Of a DNA stretch of 64,000 nt, positions 1-9,749 are shown one piece after another. Under the pieces are notes generated by a model, which searched no databases, had not been told where the DNA came from, and worked only from the letters and a program-made list of their open reading frames with translations. The first letter of the stretch is position 1. Each line of letters starts with the position of its first letter. The DNA is from Tieghemostelium lacteum (lineage: Eukaryota; Evosea; Eumycetozoa; Dictyosteliales; Raperosteliaceae). The stretch lies in assembly GCA_001606155.1 (NCBI GenBank), contig LODT01000004.1, forward strand, positions 372,001-436,000, written 5' to 3'. Position numbers and translations under genes: made by a program.

Positions 1-51
1 TGAAAATTGACTTTGTGGAATCTGATATATTTTTGCTCCTCCTGAATACAT
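1..51 (-). CDS. Start of an unidentified gene leaving the window
   Basis: On the minus strand an ATG at 51 opens a frame that stays open for 17 codons to the window edge, reading MYSGGAKIYQIPQSQFS. The ATG follows an A-rich leader, as is usual for dictyostelid starts. Base composition becomes less AT-rich exactly from this ATG. The gene would be divergent from the phosphatase gene at 454, sharing the 52-453 spacer as promoter. The product is not recognisable from so few residues, and a chance open frame cannot be excluded. Confidence 0.4.
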   Translation of the reverse strand, partial: MYSGGAKIYQIPQSQFS

Positions 52-453
52 TTGTTAATTTAAAAATAAAAATGAAAATGACAAATCACAGTTTGGGTTG
101 ATTTTGGAAATTATAATTTTTAAATATTTGAAAAAAAAAAAAAATTGACCCACACTTTAGTGGTGAAAAAATCTCTAAACAATTTTCTTTTTCTTTTTGA
201 CTTATTATACCCTAAACAATTCTATCTTTTTTTTGAAGTTATTATTAATATCTATTTTTATTTGATTACCATTATGTAAATTTAAATATTAATAATCAAA
301 TAATTAACATATACCCTATACATTAAAAAAAATAATCAATATTAATAATCCCATTAATTTATTTTCAACTACAACAACCAAACCAATATTTGTACAAATA
401 TATATATATTTATTTATTTATCTAAAAACTAAAATCAAGAGACACACTATAAG
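52..453. promoter_or_regulatory. Divergent intergenic region
   Basis: This is 400 bp of very AT-rich DNA with long A and T runs between two divergent starts, so it probably holds both promoters. I see no coding potential and no specific factor site that I would defend. Confidence 0.4.
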
Positions 454-2628
454 ATGGGTAATATAATGGACAAGAGTAAAGGTGCAGGTGAACCTGTAAA
501 CCAAGATGCATTTATATTTTGGAAAATGCTAAAGAAGACTTATGATGACCCTGAAAAACTATTAGACCATTTTAATAGCTTTATGGTCGATCAACAAAAG
601 AATTTGCAAAAGATGGACGACGATGAGGATAATGTTGATAGTAGGAGTGGAGGTAGTGTGACTGAGTCACCTAATTTACATATACCTACTAATCCACAGA
701 ATTCAAGTAACGGTAAGAATAGTAATGGTACAAGTGGAGGAGAGAACAGTGATAGTAACTATGTTGTAATAGGTCAAATTGCATCTAAAGGTGATAATAA
801 ACTAATAGCATCACCAACACATAGCAGTAAGATTAGTTTTGCATACACAGAAAACCCACAAACGGAGCAACTCAACCAAACCATGCTTCAAACGATAAAT
901 TGTAAACTTCAGTTAATTCCACCTGAACTCAACCATTTCACATTGAACTTGGATAACCATGTATTCTCTGAACGTCTCTTTCTATCCATATGCGCAACGA
1001 TTATAAACAATAACAAAAACTACCAGAATCGACATTTGGCAACCACTCTAAAAGAGTCCCCGATAACCACGGTCAAAAAGAAGAAGATTCAGCAGGAGAT
1101 TGACCAGTTTATACAACAGTACTATTTCACACTGACAAAGTTGTCGTTGAAGAAGACCATGTTGTCTCATCGATCTGTTGAGGCTTTGAGTCAGGCACTG
1201 GCAATGAACAGATCAATAGTAGAGCTAGACTTAGGTGGTAATGAACTTGAGTGTAGAGGTGTGGCATTACTACTAAGTGGAATCAGAGAGAATAAGACTA
1301 TAACACGTCTGAATCTCTCTGATGTCAGGGCATATGATGAAGGTGCATTCATGATTTCTGCCTATCTCATGGCTACCAAGTCCATTAGAATTATCGATTT
1401 GTCCAGTAACCACATTTCAGAAAAGGGTTTTGAGGCACTGAAACAAGCTGCCTCTAGAAATATCCATATACAGTCTATATACCTGTACGAAAACAATATT
1501 GATCAACCTAAATTACACTCTCTACAGAGTATCCTCACAAGGAATACTTGTGTGCAAGGTGTGATTGACCATCTTTTAGATCAAATACCTTGGAATAGAA
1601 AAATCAAAAATCGTTTGCAGTCATTTAAGAAATCAGTGATGCAAACACGTACAAACAGCACGCTGAACATCAGTCAAGAAGACGAAAGAACTCCACTGTT
1701 TCGTTTGTTATCGAAACAGTCTCAGTTACAGTTGAATGCAGGTGCTAACGGCACACCATCACATACCATTCCGGAATCGGAATCTACTAGATTCAAAGTA
1801 GGCAAATCCGAGACTATAGGTAAACGTCCTACCATGGAAGACCGTATGGTTACTTATGGTAGTTACCGTGGTGATACTGAATCTGAACTCTTTGCAATCT
1901 TTGATGGACATGGTGGTCGTGCTGCTTCAGATTATGCAGCTGATAACATTAATCGAATTCTCTCTGAACATTTACAACAACAAAAGACACCCGAAGAGGC
2001 ATTCAAACTAACATTTACACAAATCAATACTCAATTGACTCCGTGGCCTTTTATTGGTACAACAGCAGCATGTGCCTATATACACAAGAGTCATGTATAC
2101 ATTGCCAATGTTGGTGATTCTCGTGTGGTTTTAGGTAGAATGGTTAAACAAACTCCAATAGTACACGAGAATAATGATAATGATCAAGATAATACCCAAA
2201 CAACTACAACAACCACAACAACAACAAGTAATGAAACTAAAGTAACAATTCAAACTAAAAGATTGACATTTGATCATAGACCTGTTGAAGATTCAGAAAG
2301 ATCTAGAATTACTAATGCAGGAGGTACAGTTTTAAATGGAAGAGTAAATGGAATGTTGGCAGTCAGTAGAGCATTAGGTGACTCATTTTTGACACCTTAT
2401 GTTATACCTGAACCTTACCAAAGTAGTTTTGAAATCACATCTGAGGATAAATTCCTAATATTAGCATGTGATGGTGTGTGGGATCTCATCTCTGACGAAG
2501 AAGCAGTTTTAATTGTATCCAAAATCTCTGATCCTGAAAAATCATCTGAAACCCTAAGAGATTTGGCTTTTAATATGGGTTCAACTGATAATATAAGTGT
2601 TATGGTTGTAAAACTAAATGACTATTAA
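454..2628 (+). CDS. LRR-PP2C protein phosphatase
   Basis: A 724-residue single-exon protein. Residues 1-130 are low-complexity, Asn/Ser-rich. Residues about 225-365 form leucine-rich repeats of the ribonuclease-inhibitor type (ELDLGGNEL, RIIDLSSNHIS). Residues about 447-724 are a PP2C (PPM) Ser/Thr phosphatase domain. The metal-binding motifs are all present: MEDR, FDGHGG, ACDGVWD and STDN. ANVGDSR and the AVSRALGD motif are also seen, so the enzyme should be active and Mg/Mn-dependent. A run of Thr near residues 582-592 is inserted in a loop of the catalytic domain. The start MGNIMDKS has Gly2 but Asp at position 6, so N-myristoylation is possible but weak. LRR plus PP2C resembles PHLPP phosphatases in layout, but no PH domain is visible and the LRR subtype differs. 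The substrate is unknown. Confidence 0.93.
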   Translation: MGNIMDKSKGAGEPVNQDAFIFWKMLKKTYDDPEKLLDHFNSFMVDQQKNLQKMDDDEDNVDSRSGGSVTESPNLHIPTNPQNSSNGKNSNGTSGGENSDSNYVVIGQIASKGDNKLIASPTHSSKISFAYTENPQTEQLNQTMLQTINCKLQLIPPELNHFTLNLDNHVFSERLFLSICATIINNNKNYQNRHLATTLKESPITTVKKKKIQQEIDQFIQQYYFTLTKLSLKKTMLSHRSVEALSQALAMNRSIVELDLGGNELECRGVALLLSGIRENKTITRLNLSDVRAYDEGAFMISAYLMATKSIRIIDLSSNHISEKGFEALKQAASRNIHIQSIYLYENNIDQPKLHSLQSILTRNTCVQGVIDHLLDQIPWNRKIKNRLQSFKKSVMQTRTNSTLNISQEDERTPLFRLLSKQSQLQLNAGANGTPSHTIPESESTRFKVGKSETIGKRPTMEDRMVTYGSYRGDTESELFAIFDGHGGRAASDYAADNINRILSEHLQQQKTPEEAFKLTFTQINTQLTPWPFIGTTAACAYIHKSHVYIANVGDSRVVLGRMVKQTPIVHENNDNDQDNTQTTTTTTTTTSNETKVTIQTKRLTFDHRPVEDSERSRITNAGGTVLNGRVNGMLAVSRALGDSFLTPYVIPEPYQSSFEITSEDKFLILACDGVWDLISDEEAVLIVSKISDPEKSSETLRDLAFNMGSTDNISVMVVKLNDY

Positions 2629-2769
2629 AAATTATAGTTATAAAAACCACAACAATAAAATAAAATCAACAATAACAACAAATAAAACAACTACAATAAC
2701 AATTGAACATATTTATATGTATATATACACTATATTATATACACACTGTGTAGGCGCTATTATTATTAT

Positions 2770-3925
2770 TTATTCATCGTATTCATCTTCTTCTTCCTCT
2801 TCTTCGTCTATTTGATTTAATCTCTTTTTTTGAGAGAGGTTTTGTAAGATTTTCTTTGATAGATCATGTAATTCAAATTGTTTTTTGTTGCTAATGATTT
2901 GATTTAGTAACATTATTAATTGATGATTTTCAGATATCATATCTCTAGTGTTATTCGATGACAATACTATATTATTTATAATTAATAAAACTTGTTTTTT
3001 AAATTGATTGGTTTTCTTTTTTGATTCCAATAGGATTAATAATTCTTTTAATCCCTGTGCTAATATTATTTCTGTACATCCTTCTTCTACAAAACCTTGA
3101 TATTAGTACTTATGTAATTATGATGCTATTAACTTATTATTAATACAAACCATTAATGGATAAATTCTGTAGACAAAAGAGTGAGAAATCTGATCTTTCT
3201 TCTCTGTCATCGTTAATTAGGTTTACAAGTGTTGTTGTAAATCTCAATTCTAAAAGTTTCTTTTGATTGTCAGGGTGCTGTAGCAGGTTACCCAATAGTA
3301 CACCCAAGCTATTTAAGAGGTTATTTTGAGAATTGCTTATCATTCCTAATGATAATAGACTATTTAGACACTCAATTACAATAGTTGGACTATTTAGTGT
3401 TGACAATAGTAATAATGTTTCGGAATAGGCTACAATAGATAATAGTACACGAACACTCTCTAGTTTCCTCAGTACCATTTTATCCGTATAGTCATCGAGT
3501 TGTAGTATTCTCAAATGGTCTTGAATGGTTTTTGGTGGTGGACTATTATTATCTACTTTTTCATCGCTATCGGTTTCAGAGTCTGTCGAACCATCTGATG
3601 TCATTTCATGACTATTGGATTCAAATTCACTCTCAGAGTTTGTGTTTATATTGTCTTCTTCCTCTTCCTCCTCTTGTTGATCTTGTCCAAAACTGTTTCT
3701 CCTTGAATTATTGGAGCTACTTGAAGAACTACTAGAAGAGCTACTAGAAGAACTACTATAATATTCAGTACCTGTATTTATTATTCTTCTCTTTCTGACT
3801 TGTCTTCTCTTTTTTCTCTTTTGATAAGATTGGGATTGTTCTGTATTCATATTATATACAACTAATGCTGTTGCAATCCCAACAACACCAACTGCAGTTA
3901 TTATTGATGCTTTTATAATATCCAT
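2770..3925 (-). CDS. Membrane-anchored armadillo-repeat protein (2 exons)
   Basis: Two exons, 3925-3151 and 3086-2770, are joined across a 64-nt intron (GTTTGT...TAG). The phase works out and gives 363 residues. The junction reads NLSINEEGCTEII, which completes an armadillo helix. Residues about 5-25 are one hydrophobic helix, followed by a Lys/Arg cluster, so this is probably a signal anchor or a mitochondrial outer-membrane anchor. A Ser run (about 57-72) and an acidic stretch (to about 125) lead into armadillo-like repeats (about 135-340) and an acidic tail. The layout of N-terminal anchor plus ARM domain recalls animal ARMC10/ARMCX proteins. That is a resemblance only, and function is unknown. 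Confidence 0.8.
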
Positions 3926-4259
3926 TATAATATAATCAATAGTATATTATATTGTATTCTTCCAAACTATATATATATATATTTTCTTTAATTGTTTGGT
4001 GTTTAAATTTTAAAACTACCAAAATTGAAATTGAATTTTTTTTTTTTGTTTTTGAAAAAGTGTTTTCCCCACATTGTTATTTGCTGTCTCTTAACCTTAA
4101 AAAAAAAATATAAATGATTCAATCATCACAAGTGTGAAGATTCAAATAATATTTTATAAACAATAAATTTAAGAATATTTTAAAATATTAGAAATAAAAA
4201 AGAGTTCTAATTTAAGGATATTTTTCAAAATTAATTTCATTATTTTTGTATCCAATCAA
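3926..4259. promoter_or_regulatory. Divergent intergenic region
   Basis: 334 bp of AT-rich spacer between the starts of the armadillo gene (minus) and the first F-box-like gene (plus). It contains homopolymer runs and no open frame of note. It presumably holds both promoters. Confidence 0.35.
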
Positions 4260-5876
4260 ATGGGTAACTCTCAAACAAAAAACAAAAACATAAAATCTAA
4301 TGATTTGGAGACTAGATATATTTCAAATGTACAAATTCCAAATGTAGTGATTCAAAATATATTAAATTATTTATTAAATTATAGTTATATAATCCATCAA
4401 TTGAATGCATTAAAACATTTCTTGTCAAAGTATACTCTCATCAATAAAGAGTGGAATGAAAAGATTATTCCAAAATTAACAATCGAGAGACCATTATACC
4501 ACCACACTATCAACTCTACAAATTTATTTGAAAAAGTTAACTATTCATTGGGGTTTTTAATGTACTCAAGTTATGATAAATTACTACGCGATGATCATAG
4601 ATATAAAGTAACAAAGCTAACAACTCTATTTCATGATCAAGTATCAACAATAGTTCAACATTTACCCATGGTAAAGCAGGTAAAATTAGAATTTACACTA
4701 CCTTATCATATCAATCTCTATATTGGAATGGATTTAGAATCATGGAAACAAAGAAATATATTGGTGGATATCTTCATTTTGAACTCTGTGACACTGGATA
4801 TCAAAGATTTCTCACAATTATATAGATATTGTAGAAATATATATATTGCAGATGCCGTAGTTAAAGTGAATGGGTTTAATTTAGACTATGAAAACTTACC
4901 TATATCGACTATAAGATGCCTAAATTTAGCATCAATAGCAATGTCTACAGAGATTGTAAAAATATTGTTAAAAAAATCACCTCACTTAGTAAGAATTAAA
5001 TTACAAAATATACGTGATGAAAGTGAAAACAGTGATGGTATTCTAGATGAAATTATAAATTTTATTCTTGGTATGGATTACTCAAATTTGGAGTTACTAA
5101 AAATTGTGAACAAAAGACAAACTATTCAGTACAAGACATTGGTGAATTTGTATAATAGAATTAAAGTTACTGATTTTCAAGTTGGCTTCAGTAAAGTGTT
5201 GGAACATGGTCAAATGGAGCTAGATTTCACTGGTAATGTTTATATACAGTCATTGCAAATTTTCTATACACCAACAGTCGCCAGTCTAAAAGCTCTATTT
5301 AATGGTTGTAAAAATGTCAGTTCATTTTATTATTATGGTAGTGATATGAAGGTGTTCAGTCAGATTTTACAAATGAATCTCCCAAGTCTCACTAGTGTAT
5401 ATGTGGATGTGGATTTAGAAACATCAATTTCCGAGATTATTGATTCGTTAAGAAACAATAGATATATTATCACATTTTCAATTGGTTCAATTTCACTTCA
5501 AGATCTTGAAAAGCTTATAACTAATAATCTGACATTACTACATCTGAATATTTATAACTTGGGATGTGATCCTACACAATACCAGGAATTGATAGTCATG
5601 ATAAAGAACAACAAAACACTACAAAGACTGATAATTAAGGCATTCTCATCACATGATAAAGAATATAATCAAGTTTCATTTATATTGGATATTTATAAGA
5701 CAGTGCATCAAATCTACTATCTACATTTACCTTTTTCCACTGTAAAGGTTGATAAAAAGACTATTAATCTGTACAAACAAATGCTTCAAAGAAATCCACA
5801 TATACTCTATCTCACTGCTGACGCTACAGAATTACAACAACTATCAACTCAATATTTTGTTAGATATATTGAATGA
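4260..5876 (+). CDS. Dictyostelid F-box/LRR-like protein, MGN start
   Basis: A 538-residue single-exon protein. It starts MGNSQTKNK: Gly2, Thr6 and Lys7 fit an N-myristoylation signal. Residues about 26-80 hold a degenerate F-box-like helical motif ending in LINKEWNEKIIPKL, which is the hallmark shared with the next six genes. The rest is irregular leucine-rich repeat sequence without a catalytic motif. Members of this type probably act as SCF ubiquitin-ligase adaptors or as interaction scaffolds; that is inferred from the F-box-like region only. The gene converges on the next one with 36 bp between the stop codons. Confidence 0.85.
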   Translation: MGNSQTKNKNIKSNDLETRYISNVQIPNVVIQNILNYLLNYSYIIHQLNALKHFLSKYTLINKEWNEKIIPKLTIERPLYHHTINSTNLFEKVNYSLGFLMYSSYDKLLRDDHRYKVTKLTTLFHDQVSTIVQHLPMVKQVKLEFTLPYHINLYIGMDLESWKQRNILVDIFILNSVTLDIKDFSQLYRYCRNIYIADAVVKVNGFNLDYENLPISTIRCLNLASIAMSTEIVKILLKKSPHLVRIKLQNIRDESENSDGILDEIINFILGMDYSNLELLKIVNKRQTIQYKTLVNLYNRIKVTDFQVGFSKVLEHGQMELDFTGNVYIQSLQIFYTPTVASLKALFNGCKNVSSFYYYGSDMKVFSQILQMNLPSLTSVYVDVDLETSISEIIDSLRNNRYIITFSIGSISLQDLEKLITNNLTLLHLNIYNLGCDPTQYQELIVMIKNNKTLQRLIIKAFSSHDKEYNQVSFILDIYKTVHQIYYLHLPFSTVKVDKKTINLYKQMLQRNPHILYLTADATELQQLSTQYFVRYIE

Positions 5877-5912
5877 TATATTGAATATGATATAAAAATA
5901 CATTTTCATTAT

Positions 5913-7682
5913 TTATTTCTTCATTTGGCAATTCACACAATGGCTTGCAAATACTTCGAGTATATTTTGTTTAATTTGACTACATGTTATAGCATTTCTA
6001 GGTAACTCAAACAAACCAACATTTTGTATGGTTTTGTTGATTGATAATAATTGTTGAAATTGTGGAATGTGATGAGGATAATGAGCTTGAACTCTATTTG
6101 GAAGATAGAGTGACTGAAGATTATGATTAACAGATAGAATTTCAACAAAGGCTTTATATTTATCGTATCCAGTGAAACTTGAAATTTGTGGAACTTTTAT
6201 ATCGAGATATGTCAAATTTCTATTCTTTTTAATACTGTCTATCATTATTGGAAGATCCATTGGACCATTGTGAGAATTCACATATTCCAATGTCATTGAT
6301 ACCAATGATGGATGATCAACAGTTACCAACTTTAAATACTCTGCAAAATCCAAATGAGTTAAAGTTATTTTCTGAAGATATTTACTATTTACAATACTAT
6401 TGGTATCTTCATTTGATAACATATAGGATGATCTGTGTAGATCAGTGAGTTTAGGTAGATTGAAATTCAATAGTTGTTCTAGATTATTAGTTGAATATCT
6501 TACAGATGTTAAATTTACAAGATCAGCACATGAAGTCTGGACTTGAATACGATCTATTAATACACTTTTTAGTGAGCTTTTGGATTTCCAAGAATCAAAT
6601 AGAGATACTCGAATAGGCACCTTATTACAGTAAACAAAATCATTGCAAAATGAAAAACATTCAATATTACTATTGTTAATGGAGAATTCTGGGACTGTTG
6701 CTAATTCACTTGTAAATTTAGCTTGAAGTAATACCTCTTTTGATTTGACTTGATTGAGGAATTCAATATAACTGCTAAATGATATACTGAAAGTTGATCT
6801 AATAATTAGATTCTGTAAATTCATTGAAAGTGATGATGTTGTCAATTGGCTTACTATATCAGTAAGCGATGTATTTGTATCTGATATTTGAATATAATTC
6901 AATTCAAGTCTTTTAAGATAGTGTTGTGAGCAGTGAAGAATCATTTCAAAAACCCATTTATCCATTGACACGCTCCATAGATTAATAGTAACCAATCTAT
7001 TAGGTTGAAAATTTTCTATATCATATTTAACAGGGATATTCAATTTAATTTCATCCAAAGATATAGATTTTAAACAAGAGCTATTAAAAATAGTCTCTAA
7101 TTCTTCAGTGCTTAATTGTACTATGTCATCTTTTGTAGCCTTGATTTTTAGATTACAAGTTACACTCTTGGCACTTTGATCACTAACAGTACATATTAGA
7201 TTATTAAAGTATTGTTTGAACTCCTTTCCATACTTTTGATTTCCTGTCTCCCTAACCTGTAATTCCAAATTTAGTAATTCTAAATTTTTATATTTTGATT
7301 TTAATTCATGTGACCCACTAGTTATTGGATAGGCTTTTGATTGAGATACTACTCTAAACCTGTCTTGTAGAAACTGAATTTCCTTATACTCTCTTGTTAT
7401 TAAACCAAAATTGTACCAATGAAATCTATTAGATATCTGATATAGTTTCAATAGAGCTTCTACAAATATTCTATAGAGTGCTAATTCAGGTCTATTTAAA
7501 TTTGAGAGTATATGTAAATCATTATATAATTGTACTTTTGGTATGATCTTCACATTCCATTCTCTAGAAATCAATGTATACTTTTTCATAAATACTACTA
7601 CATATTCAACTATAGAACACTGATTTAATATATATTCTAATATACACTTTATAATATGATGAGGTAAGATATTTTGATTCAT
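5913..7682 (-). CDS. Dictyostelid F-box/LRR-like protein
   Basis: A 589-residue single-exon protein. It starts directly in the F-box-like motif (NILPHHIIKCILEYIL... YTLISREWNVKIIPKV, residues 4-50), with no MGN leader. Irregular leucine-rich repeats follow to about residue 550. It is the closest visible relative of the interrupted gene just upstream at 7764-9495. The two share the N-terminus, the QCSQ-type repeat phrases and the C-terminal block ILSxNHNL...LLSxNxTI. Molecular role is unknown; an adaptor role is inferred. Confidence 0.85.
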   Translation of the reverse strand: MNQNILPHHIIKCILEYILNQCSIVEYVVVFMKKYTLISREWNVKIIPKVQLYNDLHILSNLNRPELALYRIFVEALLKLYQISNRFHWYNFGLITREYKEIQFLQDRFRVVSQSKAYPITSGSHELKSKYKNLELLNLELQVRETGNQKYGKEFKQYFNNLICTVSDQSAKSVTCNLKIKATKDDIVQLSTEELETIFNSSCLKSISLDEIKLNIPVKYDIENFQPNRLVTINLWSVSMDKWVFEMILHCSQHYLKRLELNYIQISDTNTSLTDIVSQLTTSSLSMNLQNLIIRSTFSISFSSYIEFLNQVKSKEVLLQAKFTSELATVPEFSINNSNIECFSFCNDFVYCNKVPIRVSLFDSWKSKSSLKSVLIDRIQVQTSCADLVNLTSVRYSTNNLEQLLNFNLPKLTDLHRSSYMLSNEDTNSIVNSKYLQKITLTHLDFAEYLKLVTVDHPSLVSMTLEYVNSHNGPMDLPIMIDSIKKNRNLTYLDIKVPQISSFTGYDKYKAFVEILSVNHNLQSLYLPNRVQAHYPHHIPQFQQLLSINKTIQNVGLFELPRNAITCSQIKQNILEVFASHCVNCQMKK

Positions 7683-7763
7683 TTGATTCTCACAAATAAA
7701 AAAAAAAAATTTTAATCATATTTCTTAATCCTTAAGGAAAGTTTAGATTCGCACAGTTCTGGT

Positions 7764-9495
7764 TTAAAAAATAAAATCTTTATTCTGTGAATTTATAATA
7801 CAATCTATTGAATATCTTGTAAATAGCCTAATAGTATCCACTTCTAAGTTACTTTTTGATGAACTTGAAAAATCAAAGAGACCAATATGACGAATAGTAC
7901 TGTTGGTTGATAGTAATTGTTTAAATTGTTGATAATGAAGTTGGAGAAGTGATAGTGGTCTATTGGGTAGGATTAAAGTGTGGAGGTTATGATTAAATGA
8001 CAGAATATCATAGTAGATTTGGAATCTATCATATTCAGAATAAGTTAGTAAAAACTTACTTTGTATTATTTTTGTTTTCTTTGATAGATTCTTTCATTAA
8101 TGGTACTTCAACTGTGATGTTATCCCAATCCACTTTATCAAATCTCATCAATCTAATAGACGGATGTTCAGTGTTGAGCAATTTCAGAAAATCATTAAAA
8201 TTCACTTCAGTTAAATGAATGGATTGAAGATACCTATTACCAATTATACTGTGAATATCTTCAACTCTAGGTTGTTGTTGTACAATGATATCGGTGAGTT
8301 TGGGTAAATTCAAATTCAATAGAATATCCAATTGATCACCTCTATATTCTAATGAATTTAAATTAAATAGTTCTTTGCAGTATTCAATAGTCAGGTTGGT
8401 ATCAATTAACTTGATCTTCTTTAATGTGGTTTTGGATTTCCATAGATCTAATGACATTCTCACATTCTCTGTAATTTTTTGATTTTGGAAATCAAATTCT
8501 TCAATGTGTGAATTTTCAATGGTAAAACTAGAAGTATCAGATTCAGTAGTCACATGTCTAAAACTAAACTTCAAATTTTTACATTTGATTTGGTTTAGAA
8601 AATATATTATACCAGATGGCTTTCTATAATTAGTTCTAATAAATAGTCTATCAAGATTCATAGAATGAGAGGCTGTTGACAATTGTTTAAGATCATAATC
8701 ACCATCACAGTCTAAAACTGTAAAATAGTTTAGTTCCAGAAATTTAAGATGTTGTTGTGAACATTGAAGAATCATATCAAAATCCCACTGACTCATTGAT
8801 ACTGTCCACAGTACAATTTTTACTAATGAGTTTTGGGGTATCTGTGGCATTCTTTTGTTTACATTAAGGGTTAAACCATCTAGGTATATACTACTAAATA
8901 CATTACTATAGAAAATGGTAGTAATCTCACCATCTGATAACTTCTCATTATAGGAAGATGAATAAGATAATTTACATTTCAAATTCACTGATGATGTTTT
9001 TAAATCATTAAACGATTTACTGAATGTAGATCCTCTATATTCCATCTGTTTATCCGATGGTGATCTTGTGTCACCATATCTCAATAATATTTTGACTTTT
9101 TCTAAATTTTTGAATTTTGTAGTGTACTCTAATGACTCTCTAGATAAAGGCATAGTTTCGATGACATAATATGAACTTACTGCATCATATAAGTCTGGGG
9201 GTACAACCAATCTATCAGATGTCTTTACCGAATAACTATACCATCCAAATCTATTAGATAATCTAATTAATTCTAAAAGTTGTGGTTTACTATTACCATT
9301 AAACCCAGTAAAATATGAGCTTGGATCTATAACTTTAAATACCTTTAACTTTGGAATCACTTTTTCATTCCATTCTTTCGATATCAATATAAAATGTTTC
9401 ATAGTCTTGAAAATATATTCTATAATCCCAAAATAATTTAATATATTTTCTAATATATTTATTATTAAATGGTGAGGTAATATTATTGTGTTCAT
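7764..9495 (-). CDS. F-box/LRR-like protein with interrupted reading frame
   Basis: The frame opens at ATG 9495 and runs 479 codons to a TAA at 8058-8056. Homology to the neighbour at 5913-7682 continues in another frame (ILSFNHNL..., QLLSTNSTIRHIGLFDF) to a stop at 7764. Two readings are possible. One is a frameshift, since the +1 frame is open across the break (residues TYSEYDRF match the neighbour's position). The other is a 34-nt intron, 8059-8026, with GTAAGT, a TACTAAC branch-point-like box and TAG, which would rejoin the frame. An intron of 34 nt is shorter than any other intron here (minimum 53), and the frameshift reading preserves alignment length better. It may therefore be a recent pseudogene. 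Confidence 0.65.
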
Positions 9496-9702
9496 TCTAG
9501 TGCTGATAATGATGAACTAGGATCAGAAGAACTCATCAACATTGGTGGTGATCCACCAGATGGACTTTGAAAAAATGTTGATTGAACTGATGATGAATTG
9601 TTCTTCTTCAATGGAGGTTGAATATTTAAACTAGGTGATTGAGGTGGGAATTTTGTACGTTGTAGTGCTGACGTTAAACTATTGCCAAAATTCGATACCC
9701 CT
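9492..9702 (-). pseudogene. Orphan 3' end of an unrelated gene
   Basis: A minus-strand frame reads about 65 residues of convincing protein composition (FGNSLTSALQRTKFPPQSPS, then Pro, Ser and Asn-rich sequence, ending SSLSALE). It ends at TGA 9494-9492, overlapping the ATG of the interrupted F-box-like gene. It has no start codon, and coding character stops abruptly near 9700, where homopolymer spacer begins. It looks like the C-terminal tail of a low-complexity protein copied or stranded here by a rearrangement. The source gene is not in the window. Confidence 0.5.
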
Positions 9703-9749
9703 TTTTTAAAAATCTGATTTTTTTAGGCCACAATTTTTATTTTTCAGAT

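Noticed and set aside
2618-2815. Plus-strand open frame after the PP2C gene
   Set aside because: It is made of low-complexity Thr/Ser codons and overlaps the coding exon of the minus-strand armadillo gene.
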